Below, piece by piece: positions 1 through 6,353 of a stretch of DNA of 9,308 nt. Each line of letters opens with the position of its first letter. Positions within the stretch are counted from its first letter, which is position 1. Source of the stretch: Chloroflexota bacterium. GTDB taxonomy: Bacteria > Chloroflexota > Chloroflexia > Thermomicrobiales > JADLAZ01. Both the position numbers and the translations under genes were made by a program. The stretch spans positions 1-9,308 of the forward strand of contig JADLAZ010000026.1 in NCBI GenBank assembly GCA_020849725.1, read 5' to 3'. The notes beneath the pieces were generated by a model. That model was not told the DNA's origin. It saw only the letters and a program-made list of their open reading frames with translations, and searched no databases.

Positions 1-1187
1 TGATTGAGCGCGCTGCCCGGCACCAGCGCCCGGTCGATCGTGTCGGTGCCGATCTCGGTCAGGTCGATCTTGCCACCCTCGTACAGGTTCAGTGGCTGGC
101 TGGCGCTGGCGCCCAGCAGCCAGATGACCCGCTCGAGCGTCGGCGGGCCAGCGTAGTAGCGGTCGAAGCGGGTCAGTACCAGCCGGTCGCCGTCGCGCCA
201 CTCGCTCAGACGGAACGGGCCGCTGCCGTTGGGTCGCTTCCACCACTGCCGGTCGGCCGTCTGGCGCGCATCGACGATGGCCGTCGTCGCGTGGGTCAGC
301 TTGACCAGGAAGGCCGCCTGTGGCGCGGCCAGCGTGATCTCCAGCGCCAGTGGGCCAGTGACGCGCACCCCTTCCAGGTCGGCGCGCTCGCCGCGCAGCC
401 GGGCCGGCACGCCTCGGATGTCGCCCAGGTAGGTCGCCGCGGGTAGGGAGCGCCCGTCGCCACCGGCCAGGCGCGGGTCGGTCGCCCGCTCCAGCGACCG
501 CCGCACAGTCTCGGCCGTGATCGGCGTGCCGTCGTGGAAGAGGCCATCCGGCCGCAGCATGAACCGATAGGTCAACCGGTCGGCCGAGAGGTCCGGCAGC
601 GCCGCCGCCAGGTCCGGCGCCGGCTCGAGCCGCTCGTCGAGCTTCAGCAGCCCGCTGTAGACCTGCCGCGCCAGGAACGATGATGATGCATCGCGGATCA
701 GCGCTGGGTCGAAGGTGCGCGGCGCTTCGACACCGCCGGCCAGCGTCAGCGTTTGCGCGCCGCGCGGCGTCGGCGCCTGGCGCGGCCGGGGCGTGGCGAC
801 GCCGGCCGCTGTGGTCGGGCTGGGCGCCACCGACGCCCGTGTGGCCCCCGGTGACGGGACCGGCTGAGAGGCTACCGGCGCGGCCGTGGCCGATGGAGCA
901 GCCGGCGCGACGGTTACGCTGGGTGCCGGTGGTGTGTCGGGCGATGGCTCGGCCGGCGACACGGTGCAGGCTGACAGCAAGAAGAGCAGTGCCAGCAGCA
1001 GCGCCCCTCGCCTCTGGGACCGAGGTCGCAGCCGGTGGAACCGCTGCCACCGAGCGGCATCGGGCGCCGGGGTTGACGAGCCGGGAGTTTCAACCGCTGA
1101 CCTCCCGGTCGCTGACCACCAATGGCGACCGGTGCCCTTCGTGCTGCGCGTGGCCGGCGTGCGACGTGGCGTGATCATGGGCGGCAT
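1..1187 (-). CDS. Peptide-type ABC transporter substrate-binding lipoprotein (SBP family 5), C-terminus outside window
   Basis: An open frame on the minus strand runs from ATG at 1187 to the left edge, giving 395 codons. It is probably the extracytoplasmic binding protein of an ABC importer for oligopeptides or a similar solute. A hydrophobic stretch at residues 61-73 ends in the lipobox LSAC, with lipid-anchor Cys74. Residues 76-145 form a Pro/Ala/Thr/Ser-rich spacer, and the folded domain starts near 'LTLAGGVEAPRTFDP'. Family-5 signatures follow: 'FHDGTPITAETVRRSLER' (217-234) and 'NGSGPFRLSEW' (320-330), then 'LYEGGKIDLTEIG'. No permease or ATPase gene is in view. The start is uncertain: 60 charged or polar residues precede the signal peptide, SD support is weak, and no in-frame ATG, GTG or TTG lies nearer. 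The first ATG is 15 bases after the DUF2207 stop. Substrate is unknown; family assignment is firm. Confidence 0.88.
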   Translation of the reverse strand, partial: MPPMITPRRTPATRSTKGTGRHWWSATGRSAVETPGSSTPAPDAARWQRFHRLRPRSQRRGALLLALLFLLSACTVSPAEPSPDTPPAPSVTVAPAAPSATAAPVASQPVPSPGATRASVAPSPTTAAGVATPRPRQAPTPRGAQTLTLAGGVEAPRTFDPALIRDASSSFLARQVYSGLLKLDERLEPAPDLAAALPDLSADRLTYRFMLRPDGLFHDGTPITAETVRRSLERATDPRLAGGDGRSLPAATYLGDIRGVPARLRGERADLEGVRVTGPLALEITLAAPQAAFLVKLTHATTAIVDARQTADRQWWKRPNGSGPFRLSEWRDGDRLVLTRFDRYYAGPPTLERVIWLLGASASQPLNLYEGGKIDLTEIGTDTIDRALVPGSALN

Positions 1188-1202
1188 TATGCCACAAGAG
1201 CC

Positions 1203-3155
1203 TCAGCCGAAGCCGCGCGAGCCACCTCCGCCGCCGCCGCCGCCGCCGCCACCGCCACCCCCGCTCCAACTGCCGCCCCCACCTCCGCTCCAGCCACCGC
1301 CCGACTGGGTCTGGCCGGGCGGGGGGGCGGGCGGGCTGGTGAGGGCGTCGCCGGCCGAGTCGAACATCTCCAACAGGCCATCGCTCATACCCTGCAGCGA
1401 CCCGAGCATGCGATCGCTCGTGCCCTGGAGATCGGGCAGGCCACCACCGGCCGAAGCATCGCCCACCGGCCCCGCGCCCGAGGGATCGCCGGGCAGCACG
1501 ACCGGGCCGCTCCGGCCGTAGCCGTAGGGGTAGCGCGGGTCGTTGTAGATGACCGGCCCGTACCAGGTCGGCGGCGGCGCGCCGGCGGCGGCGAACTTGC
1601 TCACCCAGGAGCGCTCCAGGCCGAAGACGGTGGCGTAGGGGAGATAACGCTCGAAGATCGCGCCGACCTGCTCCAACTGGTCATAGCGCTCGATGCCAGC
1701 CAGGTAGCGGCGGAAAGCCTGCCACTTGGCGGTAGCGATGGCGCCGTTTCTAGTGCGGCGGGCCATCGCCCCGCCCAGCGCGATGAAGACGACGCCGACT
1801 ATACCGAGCGCGATCGCCGGCAGGAAGGCGGCCGCCGCGAAGCCGGCCACGATCGGCGCGATGACGAAGCCGAGCACGATCGCCAGCCCGATCAGCCCCA
1901 CCCCGAGCCAGCGGTAGCGCTTCCGCATGTGGTCCGGCCGGTCGGGGAAGTAGCCCCGACGCACGACTTCGTCGTAGAGCTGATTCTGGATGGCCGGTAG
2001 GCGCGTCAGGAAGTGGCCCTTCAACTCGCTCAACTTCGCTGTTGTGTCGTCGCCGAAGATGCCGTGCAGGATGGACTGCTCATACGGGGCTAGCGCCACA
2101 TCGCTGGGCAGGCGCTCGAACAGGAAATCGCGCGCGCCAGGCAGGCCGGGGATGCCGCTCTCGCGCTCGATCTCGGTCATGCGCAGCACGCCCTTGCTAC
2201 CCAGCCAGGGGATCGTCGCCAGCACATCGGTCGCATCCGCCTTCTCGTCGATCAGCGTGCCGACGACGCCCGGCGGTGCGTTGTCGGGCGGCTCGCGCAG
2301 GTACTCGGCCATCTGCCCGACCGGCAGGTCCCGGCCACTCGTGTACCAGACGAGGTAGGAACCGATCGCGCCACCGATCAGCACCAGGGCCGCCAGCGCG
2401 CCCAGGCCGAGGTTGGCCAGGTCACGCAGCGGCTTCAGGCGCTCCGCTTCGGCCTCGGCCGCCTCCTGCGCCGCCTGCCACGGCGGCGGCGTGGCACTGA
2501 CCAGCCCGTGCGGGAACTCCAGGCCGATCTCGACCTCCTGGTTGGCCGGCACCGTGCTCGCCTCATAGCGCGCCGACTGCCCGTCGACGACGGTGGCCGT
2601 TACCGACGCCGGCCAGGCGCGGGCGAACAGCCGGTCGACCGGCGCGGGCGACGGCAGCCGGACGGTGCTGGTGCTGCTGCGCACCATGAAGGGGCGGTCG
2701 GCCGGCACCGCCTTCCACCAGAGCTGGTCGCCCCAGTCGTGGATGCGCAGGCCGCCGATGACGGTGTAGCAGAGGGTGAAGGTGCGCGAGCGCCCGCTCG
2801 TCGGCGGATAGGCCCAGTCGATGCGCAGGTTGTTGTCCTCGCGGCTGACCCGGTAGGTGTTGGCCTGGCGGCCGTCGCCCTGGCGGTACTGGAGCGTGCC
2901 CTCGCTGACCTGCACATCCTGGATCGAGACGACGCGATCGAGCGGGATGACGGCGTTGGCGGTACTGAAGGTGCCGCGTGTGAACGCGATGTCCTGCAAC
3001 TCGCAGACGCGGAAGCTGCCATTGGCGTTGATGTCGATGGCGACGTCGAACCGGTCCCAGCGCAGCTGCCGCTGCTCCTGCTGGGCGGCCACGCCACCAC
3101 CGAGCGCCAACGCCAGCAACAGTGCCCCGATGGTGGCGGCGAACCGGCGTGGCAT
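1203..3155 (-). CDS. DUF2207-family predicted membrane protein with Gly-rich tail
   Basis: A 650-residue membrane protein of the DUF2207 family, whose molecular function is not known. Residues 1-24 form a signal peptide or N-terminal membrane segment (MPRRFAATIG then a Leu/Ala core, ending near VAAQQ). The extracytoplasmic domain (about 30-215) starts with the typical 'FDVAIDINANGSFRVCE'. An Ala/Glu-rich helix (228-240) leads to a membrane segment at about 247-271. A cytoplasmic part (275-412) is followed by a helical hairpin at 417-440 and 442-465, then the diagnostic 'FERYLPYATVFGLERSW' (501-517). The tail is Gly/Ser/Trp-rich and ends SRGFG. I chose the ATG at 3155 over an in-frame ATG at 3203: it has SD GAGGGG 6 bases upstream, starts directly at the signal peptide, and lies downstream of candidate -10 boxes. 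It is close upstream of the binding-protein gene. Confidence 0.88.
   Translation of the reverse strand: MPRRFAATIGALLLALALGGGVAAQQEQRQLRWDRFDVAIDINANGSFRVCELQDIAFTRGTFSTANAVIPLDRVVSIQDVQVSEGTLQYRQGDGRQANTYRVSREDNNLRIDWAYPPTSGRSRTFTLCYTVIGGLRIHDWGDQLWWKAVPADRPFMVRSSTSTVRLPSPAPVDRLFARAWPASVTATVVDGQSARYEASTVPANQEVEIGLEFPHGLVSATPPPWQAAQEAAEAEAERLKPLRDLANLGLGALAALVLIGGAIGSYLVWYTSGRDLPVGQMAEYLREPPDNAPPGVVGTLIDEKADATDVLATIPWLGSKGVLRMTEIERESGIPGLPGARDFLFERLPSDVALAPYEQSILHGIFGDDTTAKLSELKGHFLTRLPAIQNQLYDEVVRRGYFPDRPDHMRKRYRWLGVGLIGLAIVLGFVIAPIVAGFAAAAFLPAIALGIVGVVFIALGGAMARRTRNGAIATAKWQAFRRYLAGIERYDQLEQVGAIFERYLPYATVFGLERSWVSKFAAAGAPPPTWYGPVIYNDPRYPYGYGRSGPVVLPGDPSGAGPVGDASAGGGLPDLQGTSDRMLGSLQGMSDGLLEMFDSAGDALTSPPAPPPGQTQSGGGWSGGGGGSWSGGGGGGGGGGGGGGSRGFG
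1228..1250. repeat. (CCG)7 trinucleotide run in the DUF2207 gene
   Basis: Seven perfect CCG units plus a partial one lie inside the reverse-strand DUF2207 gene and encode part of its polyglycine tail. The flanking sequence (1221-1260) is an imperfect continuation. Slippage here would change the tail length by whole glycines without breaking the frame. Confidence 0.85.
1317..1335 (+). other. G-quadruplex-type motif inside DUF2207 gene
   Basis: The plus strand reads GGG-C-G7-C-GGG-C-GGG, four G-runs separated by single cytosines, which matches the classical G4 pattern with the shortest loops. It lies on the template strand of the DUF2207 gene, where the mRNA is C-rich and encodes a proline-rich stretch before the Gly-rich tail. 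Folding in vivo is not shown by sequence. Confidence 0.5.
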
Positions 3156-3161
3156 GAGGCA

Positions 3162-3167
3162 CCCCTC
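3162..3167 (-). promoter_or_regulatory. Ribosome binding site deciding the DUF2207 start
   Basis: On the minus strand this reads GAGGGG and sits 6 bases before the ATG at 3155. The alternative in-frame ATG at 3203 lacks a comparable site, so the shorter 650-residue product is preferred. Confidence 0.6.
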
Positions 3168-3204
3168 TTTCGACAACGCGGCGGCGCACCCGCTCTCACC
3201 CAAG

Positions 3205-3232
3205 ACTATATCGCAGGGAGCGGACGACTATA
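3205..3232 (-). promoter_or_regulatory. Two candidate -10 boxes upstream of DUF2207
   Basis: Minus-strand TATAGT occurs twice, at 3205-3210 and 3227-3232. Both are good sigma-70-type -10 sequences in a GC-rich background, but no matching -35 box was found at 16-18 bases. Transcription from the proximal box would begin near 3198, downstream of the 3203 ATG, which supports the start at 3155. Confidence 0.3.
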
Positions 3233-3255
3233 CCGAAGCGCGCATGGGAATAGCG

Positions 3256-3274
3256 TGCTCCGTATTGCGGAGCA
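3256..3274. repeat. Perfect 7-bp stem inverted repeat
   Basis: TGCTCCG and CGGAGCA pair perfectly around the loop TATTG. The right arm shares its last three bases with the left end of the 28-bp palindrome next to it, so the two stems cannot form fully at the same time. Confidence 0.65.
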
Positions 3275-3299
3275 GGGGCGGTTCGCGAACCGCCCCTGC
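3272..3299. repeat. Perfect 28-bp palindrome downstream of cysK
   Basis: The arm GCAGGGGCGGTTCG is followed at once by its exact reverse complement, with centre TTCGCGAA and no spacer. In RNA it would form a very stable hairpin on either strand. It lies about 235 bases downstream of the cysK stop and about 115 bases upstream of the DUF2207 start. It could be a factor-independent-like terminator without a T-run, a palindromic mobile intergenic repeat of the REP kind, or a protein-binding site. Copies elsewhere in the genome would decide. Confidence 0.75.
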
Positions 3300-3419
3300 G
3301 GTGACCTGGGCATCCCGTCTGGGCTTCGGTTTAGGCTCCGGCGCCGGTCTCGGTCAGAGAGCGACCTAGCCAGGTGCGGTGGGTTGCCCGATGCGCCTAC
3401 TCCACCGCCGGCAAGGCAT

Positions 3420-3437
3420 CCGATACTGAACTATCGG
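3420..3437. repeat. Perfect 6-bp stem inverted repeat
   Basis: CCGATA and TATCGG pair perfectly around the loop CTGAAC. It is one of a cluster of hairpins in the gap after cysK; no role is evident. Confidence 0.5.
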
Positions 3438-3448
3438 CGGCCACCACC

Positions 3449-3515
3449 GTTCCCTGGAATCGGGGCATCAGCCAGTGGACCTTGGGGCCGGCTGTTGTCC
3501 CGATTCCAGGGGAAC
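3449..3515. repeat. Imperfect inverted repeat with 34-base interior, 20 bases from the cysK stop
   Basis: The left arm GTTCCCTGGAATCGGG (3449-3464) matches the reverse complement of the right arm CCCGATTCCAGGGGAAC (3499-3515), differing only by one extra base in the right arm. The arms enclose 34 bases. Position just past the cysK stop suggests a terminator or a small palindromic element; there is no T-run. Confidence 0.65.
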
Positions 3516-3534
3516 ACGATGAAGTATTGAGGAC

Positions 3535-4518
3535 CTATGCGCCCTGCAGATCGGCGAACAGGATGGTGCTGAGATAGCGCTCCGCCTGGCTGGGCAGGAT
3601 GACAACGATCAGCTTACCGGCGTTCTCAGGGCGGGAGGCGACCTCGACGGCGGCATGGGTAGCTGCGCCACCGCTGATGCCGGCCAGGATGCCCTCTTCG
3701 GCCATCAGCCGACGTGCCATCGTCACGGCCTGCTCGTTGCTCACCTGCACAACGTCGTCGATGATGCTGGTGTTGAGCACGCCCGGCACGAAACCGGCGC
3801 CGATGCCCTGGATCTTGTGCGGCCCGGGCTTGCCGCCCGACAGAATTGGCGAGTGGACCGGCTCGACGGCGATGGCCTTGAAGCTCGGCTTGAGCGCCTT
3901 GATCACCTCGGCAACGCCGGTGATCGTGCCGCCGGTGCCGACGCCAGCGACCAGGATGTCGATCCGGCCGTCCGTATCCTCCCATAGTTCGACTGCTGTC
4001 GTCCGGCGGTGGACCTCCGGGTTGGCTGGGTTCTCGAACTGCTGCGGGATGATCGCCTTCGGCAGCTCCTGGGCCAGTTGCTCGGCTTTGCGGATCGCTC
4101 CGTTCATGCCCTCGGCGCCAGGTGTCAGCACGACCTCGGCGCCGAGCGCCTTCAGCACCATGCGCCGCTCGATGCTCATCGTCTCCGGCATGGTCAGGAT
4201 CAGGCGGTAGCCCTTGGCCGCCGCCACCCAGGCCAGCGCGATGCCGGTGTTGCCGGAGGTCGGCTCGACCAGCACGGTGTCCTTGGTGATCGTGCCAGCC
4301 TGCTCGCCCGCCTCGATCATGCTCAGGCCGATGCGGTCCTTGACGCTGCCACCGGGCTGGTAGCTTTCCAGCTTGGCGACGACCGTGCCGACCGCGCCGG
4401 CGGTGACGCGATTGAGGCGCACCAGCGGCGTGTTGCCGATCAGCTCGGTGACGTCGCTCGCGATCTTCGGACGATGGCGCCGCTGCAGGGTCGAGGGCTG
4501 GCCGGACGTGGTCGTCAT
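3535..4518 (-). CDS. cysK: Cysteine synthase A (O-acetylserine sulfhydrylase)
   Basis: A 327-residue cytoplasmic PLP enzyme of the cysteine synthase family that joins O-acetylserine and sulfide to give cysteine, the last step of sulfur assimilation. Seen in order: '[11 protein letters not shown]' (25-35); 'GGSVKDRIG' with the PLP Schiff-base lysine K60; the substrate loop 'EPTSGNTG' (85-92); the PLP-phosphate loop 'GTGGT' (194-198); 'GIGAGFVP' (238-245); and 'GISGG' (280-284), whose serine contacts the pyridine nitrogen in this family. Length is normal apart from about 20 extra residues at the N terminus. The ATG at 4518 follows a strong SD. No serine acetyltransferase (cysE) or sulfate-reduction gene is near, so it appears monocistronic. 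A close relative such as CysM or an O-phosphoserine-using enzyme cannot be fully excluded. Confidence 0.94.
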   Translation of the reverse strand: MTTTSGQPSTLQRRHRPKIASDVTELIGNTPLVRLNRVTAGAVGTVVAKLESYQPGGSVKDRIGLSMIEAGEQAGTITKDTVLVEPTSGNTGIALAWVAAAKGYRLILTMPETMSIERRMVLKALGAEVVLTPGAEGMNGAIRKAEQLAQELPKAIIPQQFENPANPEVHRRTTAVELWEDTDGRIDILVAGVGTGGTITGVAEVIKALKPSFKAIAVEPVHSPILSGGKPGPHKIQGIGAGFVPGVLNTSIIDDVVQVSNEQAVTMARRLMAEEGILAGISGGAATHAAVEVASRPENAGKLIVVILPSQAERYLSTILFADLQGA

Positions 4519-4521
4519 ATG

Positions 4522-4528
4522 CTCCTCC
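4522..4528 (-). promoter_or_regulatory. Strong ribosome binding site of cysK
   Basis: On the minus strand this reads GGAGGAG, ending 3 bases before the ATG at 4518 (core GGAGG 5 bases away). It fixes the cysK start. Confidence 0.75.
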
Positions 4529-4586
4529 AGACGCTCAAAGTCCGCGCCCGCAACTCGGCCGCGGGTAGAAGATCAGTACTTTCGCG

Positions 4587-4620
4587 ATTTTATCAGCAAT
4601 CAGTGGCTAGCCGCCAGTGG
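4587..4620 (-). promoter_or_regulatory. Possible cysK -10 box with upstream direct repeat
   Basis: TAAAAT on the minus strand (4587-4592) is the only AT-rich hexamer of its kind in the divergent gap and lies about 70 bases before the cysK start. No good -35 is present. Upstream of it, CCACTG (minus strand) occurs twice, at 4601-4606 and 4615-4620, 14 bases apart, a spacing compatible with an activator site. This is weak support. Confidence 0.25.
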
Positions 4621-4694
4621 GCGAAGTAGACGGGAGCACTCGGCTTTGCCCATTCGTCCCATCTGTGCGCGGCGCCCCCATTGGCTCACTCGGC

Positions 4695-4723
4695 TTGACG
4701 CGGGTGAGCGTGGCTGGCATACT
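4695..4723 (+). promoter_or_regulatory. Sigma-70-like promoter of the zinc-finger gene
   Basis: TTGACG at 4695-4700 and CATACT at 4718-4723 are separated by exactly 17 bases. Transcription would begin near 4730, leaving a leader of about 80 bases before the ATG at 4811. It is the best promoter match in the 292-base gap between the divergent cysK and zinc-finger genes; a second TTGACG at 4760 has no -10 partner. Confidence 0.6.
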
Positions 4724-4810
4724 GTGCCTGTTGGCGAGGGGCGGGCGACCGCGCCTCGCTTGACGTCTGAACCATCAACACGCCGGTGAGTGGCGAGGGG
4801 AGACAGCAGC

Positions 4811-5041
4811 ATGGCAGGGAAGGGGAGCCGCCGCGGCGGCGATGTCCAGGTCTCGAAGACGGCGCGCGCCTCGCTGGGCGACAAGGGCGCGGCCGCGACG
4901 AGCGACTGGAGCAAGTTCAGCTGCGACGAGTGCAGCAAGCCGATCCAGATCAAGGAGATGGTCGTCGTCCGCGAGCTAGCTGCTGGCCGCAACCAGATCG
5001 CGCACTACCACACGACGTGCTCCGGTCTGCCGGCCAGCTAG
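4811..5041 (+). CDS. Small basic protein with C2HC zinc-finger pattern
   Basis: A 76-residue protein I do not recognise as a named family. The N-terminal 30 residues are basic, Gly/Ala-rich and probably disordered (MAGKGSRRGG...). The C-terminal half holds a likely zinc site: C38-x2-C41 ('FSCDECSKPI') and H67-x2-C70 ('HYHTTC'), with 25 residues between. The order CxxC...HxxC, the 'K/R-E-x-V-V' strand after the first pair and the aromatic before the HxxC resemble PARP-type zinc fingers, in which the gap is usually 28-30, and other treble-clef folds. A role in nucleic-acid binding is inference from the basic tail. ATG 4811 is preferred over an upstream GTG at 4790 because GAGGGGAG lies about 8 bases before it. 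The gene stands alone behind its own promoter and converges on the oxidoreductase gene. Confidence 0.8.
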   Translation: MAGKGSRRGGDVQVSKTARASLGDKGAAATSDWSKFSCDECSKPIQIKEMVVVRELAAGRNQIAHYHTTCSGLPAS

Positions 5042-5109
5042 TCGTCCGTCAGGCACGAGGCGCATGCCCCTACCGCTCGACGACCTTCGTGAATGGCGCT
5101 TGGCAGACC

Positions 5110-5152
5110 GCTGGCCCACGCTCCCGTGAGTGGGCCGGCCGCGCTGGCCCAC
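5110..5152. terminator. Probable two-way terminator between converging genes
   Basis: GCTGGCCCAC (5110-5119), GTGGGCCGGC (5130-5139) and GCTGGCCCAC (5143-5152) give two alternative stems of 9 of 10 and 7 or more base pairs. It lies between the stops of the zinc-finger gene (5041) and the oxidoreductase gene (5193), where a terminator serving both strands is expected. There is no T-run. Nothing else was seen in 5042-5192. Confidence 0.45.
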
Positions 5153-5192
5153 AGTGCCCACGCCGCCCACTCGGCACTCCAGCGACCGGCGC

Positions 5193-6233
5193 CTATGCTC
5201 GCAGCGTGATCTGCCGGCCGGAGCGGGACGATTCGAGAAAGGCCAGCGCCACGGCGACGCCGGTGCGGCCATCCTCGCCAGTGACCGGCGGCGGCGTGCC
5301 CGCCAGCACCGCGTCGGTGAAGGCGCCCAGCTGAGCGACATAGGCGTGCATGCGTGGGAACGAGAAGGCCGTGTTGGCCTGATCGGTGCCCACCGGCGGC
5401 TGCTCGGCGAGCGTGCGCCAAGCGCCGCCCTCGGCCACGCGCAGGGTGGTGTAGGCGTCCATGTCCAGCAAGCCCGTCTCGCCCGTCAGCATAGCCCGGA
5501 AGGTGAGGCCGGGAAAACCGGGCGCCGGGCAGGCGCTGCTGGCCCACAGCGCCATGAGCGTGCCGCTGCCGAACGTCAGCAATCCCATGGTCGTGTTCTC
5601 CGGCTCGTGGTGCTCGCGGAAGGTGCGGCTGTGGCCGAAGACGGTCGTCACCTCCGCGCCCAGGAGCCAGCGGCAGAGGTCGATAGCGTGGACGCCGCCG
5701 GCCAGGATGTGGCCCACGCTGGCCGGGTCTGACCACCACGACCAGTCGCCGCCAAAAGCCGGGTCGACGAACCTCTGAAAGACCTGGAAGAACTGAATCG
5801 TCTGCACCGCACCGATCGTGCCGGCACGGATCGCCGCCCGCGTCGCCATCGGCACATCGCGGTAGCGCTGCTGGTAGCCGACCGACAGCGCCAGGCCGCG
5901 GCGGGCGCAGGCGTCGATGATCGCCTCGGCATCGGCGACTGTCGTCGTCATCGGCTTCTCGATGAACAGGTGCTTGTCGCGGTCGGCGGCGGCCAGCGCT
6001 TGACGGGCGTGGGCGAACTGCGGCGTCGCGATGATGACGGCGTCGACGTCGGTGCGCGCCAGCAATTCCTCGTCGCTGGCGCACAGCGTGGCGCTGTAGT
6101 CGGCGGCCAGGCCCGCGGCGCGCGAGCCACCGGCGACGGCGATCAGCGCCGCGTTCGGCAGGTGGCGGATCGCCTCGGCGTGGGTGCGCCCCATGAAGCC
6201 CGAGCCGAGAATGCCGTAGCGCAGCGTCGTCAT
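5193..6233 (-). CDS. Gfo/Idh/MocA-family NAD(P)-dependent oxidoreductase
   Basis: A 346-residue cytoplasmic dehydrogenase of the family that oxidises or reduces sugars, inositols and related polyols; the substrate cannot be told. The Rossmann start 'YGILGSGFMGRTHAEAI' (6-22) has GxGxxG at 10-15. 'VIIATPQFAHARQAL' (66-80) is the usual dinucleotide-domain strand, and 'HLFIEKPM' (88-95) holds the family EKP motif with catalytic-site lysine K93. 'GHILAGGVHAIDLCRWLLG' (174-192) corresponds to the catalytic GGxxxD/H region, with H182 and D185. The C-terminal part forms the open sheet used for substrate binding and dimer contacts. Length is typical. The ATG at 6233 is preceded by GGGAGAGG. It is divergent from the GAF gene and has no sugar transporter or kinase beside it. 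Confidence 0.92.
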   Translation of the reverse strand: MTTLRYGILGSGFMGRTHAEAIRHLPNAALIAVAGGSRAAGLAADYSATLCASDEELLARTDVDAVIIATPQFAHARQALAAADRDKHLFIEKPMTTTVADAEAIIDACARRGLALSVGYQQRYRDVPMATRAAIRAGTIGAVQTIQFFQVFQRFVDPAFGGDWSWWSDPASVGHILAGGVHAIDLCRWLLGAEVTTVFGHSRTFREHHEPENTTMGLLTFGSGTLMALWASSACPAPGFPGLTFRAMLTGETGLLDMDAYTTLRVAEGGAWRTLAEQPPVGTDQANTAFSFPRMHAYVAQLGAFTDAVLAGTPPPVTGEDGRTGVAVALAFLESSRSGRQITLRA

Positions 6234-6250
6234 GGCCTCTCCCTGTCGTG

Positions 6251-6269
6251 TGGCCGCCCGGTGCGGCCA
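6251..6269. repeat. Perfect 7-5-7 inverted repeat between divergent genes
   Basis: TGGCCGC and GCGGCCA pair perfectly around CCGGT. It sits in the 120-base gap between the oxidoreductase and GAF genes. Its right arm covers the place where the -35 of the plus-strand candidate promoter (-10 at 6286) would lie, and it is 18 bases upstream of the oxidoreductase ATG. It could be an operator for one or both genes, or simply a hairpin in the oxidoreductase leader. Confidence 0.5.
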
Positions 6270-6285
6270 GCGGGCGACCCCATGC

Positions 6286-6291
6286 TATCAT
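6286..6291 (+). promoter_or_regulatory. Candidate -10 box of the GAF gene
   Basis: TATCAT is the only AT-rich hexamer upstream of the GAF gene, 63 bases before its ATG. It is embedded in the imperfect palindrome CATGCTATCATG (6281-6292). No consensus -35 is present. Confidence 0.3.
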
Positions 6292-6353
6292 GTCGGTGGG
6301 ACACGCAGTCGATGCCGCTTGCGGCGGCACAGCCAGCAAGGAACGGTGATGGC

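Larger units (their letters stand above)
3156..3534. other. 379-base gap between cysK and DUF2207, rich in inverted repeats
   Basis: No coding region with a recognisable product was found on either strand. The interval carries the DUF2207 ribosome site and candidate -10 boxes at its left end, then four inverted repeats: 3256-3274, 3272-3299, 3420-3437 and 3449-3515. A further 7-bp stem pairs 3376-3382 with 3402-3408 across 19 bases. Any of these could end cysK transcription, but none is followed by a T-run. I looked for tRNA, SRP RNA and 6S RNA hallmarks and saw none. Confidence 0.6.

Noticed and set aside
999..1030. Twin-arginine signal in the binding protein (RR before the hydrophobic core)
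   Set aside because: The residues after RR do not fit the SRRxFLK pattern, and the lipobox fits an ordinary lipoprotein signal.
1122..2000. 292-residue open frame on the plus strand
   Set aside because: Antisense to the well-supported DUF2207 gene; low-complexity Arg/Ala/Asp composition and no domain.
3345..3440. tRNA, SRP RNA or other small RNA gene in the gap after cysK
   Set aside because: No cloverleaf with a T-arm, no CCA end and no SRP tetraloop region could be found; only simple hairpins.
4009..4629. 206-residue open frame on the plus strand
   Set aside because: Antisense to cysK, with no SD and shadow-like composition.
4786..5334. 182-residue open frame overlapping the zinc-finger gene
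   Set aside because: Same strand, different frame. The 4811-5041 frame has the better SD and the Cys/His pattern, and the longer frame runs on through the terminator into the oxidoreductase gene.
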